Assembly: GCA_033063855.1 (NCBI GenBank) | Contig: CP093830.1 | Coordinates: 7,502,854 to 7,566,853, forward strand | Reading direction: 5' to 3' | Origin: Smittia aterrima | Lineage: Eukaryota > Arthropoda > Insecta > Diptera > Chironomidae | Length of the DNA stretch: 64,000 bases | Shown: positions 63,882-64,000 of the stretch, in pieces | Layout: the number at the start of each line of letters is the position of its first letter | Position numbering within the stretch: the stretch's first letter is position 1 | Made by a program: the position numbers and the translations under genes | Notes under the pieces: generated by a model | The model's input: the letters and a program-made list of their open reading frames with translations, nothing else | The model's database searches: none | What the model was told of the DNA's origin: nothing

Positions 63882-64000
63882 TTTGATGGCTTTGAGTTCT
63901 CTGTTGGTTTGAACTCAAATTTTTTTAATTAGCTTCCTTTCTTTCGCTCTATTTCACTAATTTTCTGAAGTTTTTGTTTGCAGCAGAATACAAGTTGAGA

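Overview
The window looks like nuclear DNA of an insect, most likely a lower dipteran. A chironomid-type midge is my best guess from the AT-rich composition, the compact 49-57 nt introns and the close match of the proteins to fly orthologues. No prokaryotic, viral or transposon genes were recognised.

Layout: positions 1 to about 33,100 hold no recognisable protein gene. I read most of this as the upstream and first-intron territory of prospero (pros). A possible two-exon small ORF lies at 565-950, a promoter-like stretch at about 7.5-9.2 kb, and a strongly bounded, ATG-free 5' UTR exon at 11689-11839. From 33,108 to 40,108 lies pros, the homeo-prospero transcription factor: four coding exons, 1374 residues, with long Gln- and Asn-rich tracts. 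Its second coding exon carries an exact U12-type branch-point word just inside a U2-type intron, at the place where flies have a U2/U12 twintron.

From 40,109 to about 54,400 there is a 14 kb gene-free tract, A-rich on the + strand. Its size and position match the exceptionally long (about 15 kb) neuronal 3' UTR described for Drosophila pros. After a good proximal poly(A) site at 42,376-42,397 it carries 24 + strand copies of CAATAG (10 of them GCAATAG) between 42,753 and 52,808, against only a handful elsewhere in the window. A 19-nt element also occurs identically near both ends. This strand-biased repeated-motif tract is the most interesting candidate system here.

From 54,701 to the end is a dense cluster of housekeeping-type genes: an ecdysteroid-kinase-like (CHK) gene with a GC-AG intron; a TPR-SET-MYND (SMYD4-like) gene; OSCP1, only 92 nt downstream and with a perfect RFX X-box just before its start codon; then on the - strand Msh6 (convergent with OSCP1, stop codons 58 nt apart, E2F-like promoter site) and SmB, whose promoter reaches the window edge. 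Gene models were built by eye from open frames, splice signals and remembered family motifs; nothing was checked by alignment or transcript data.
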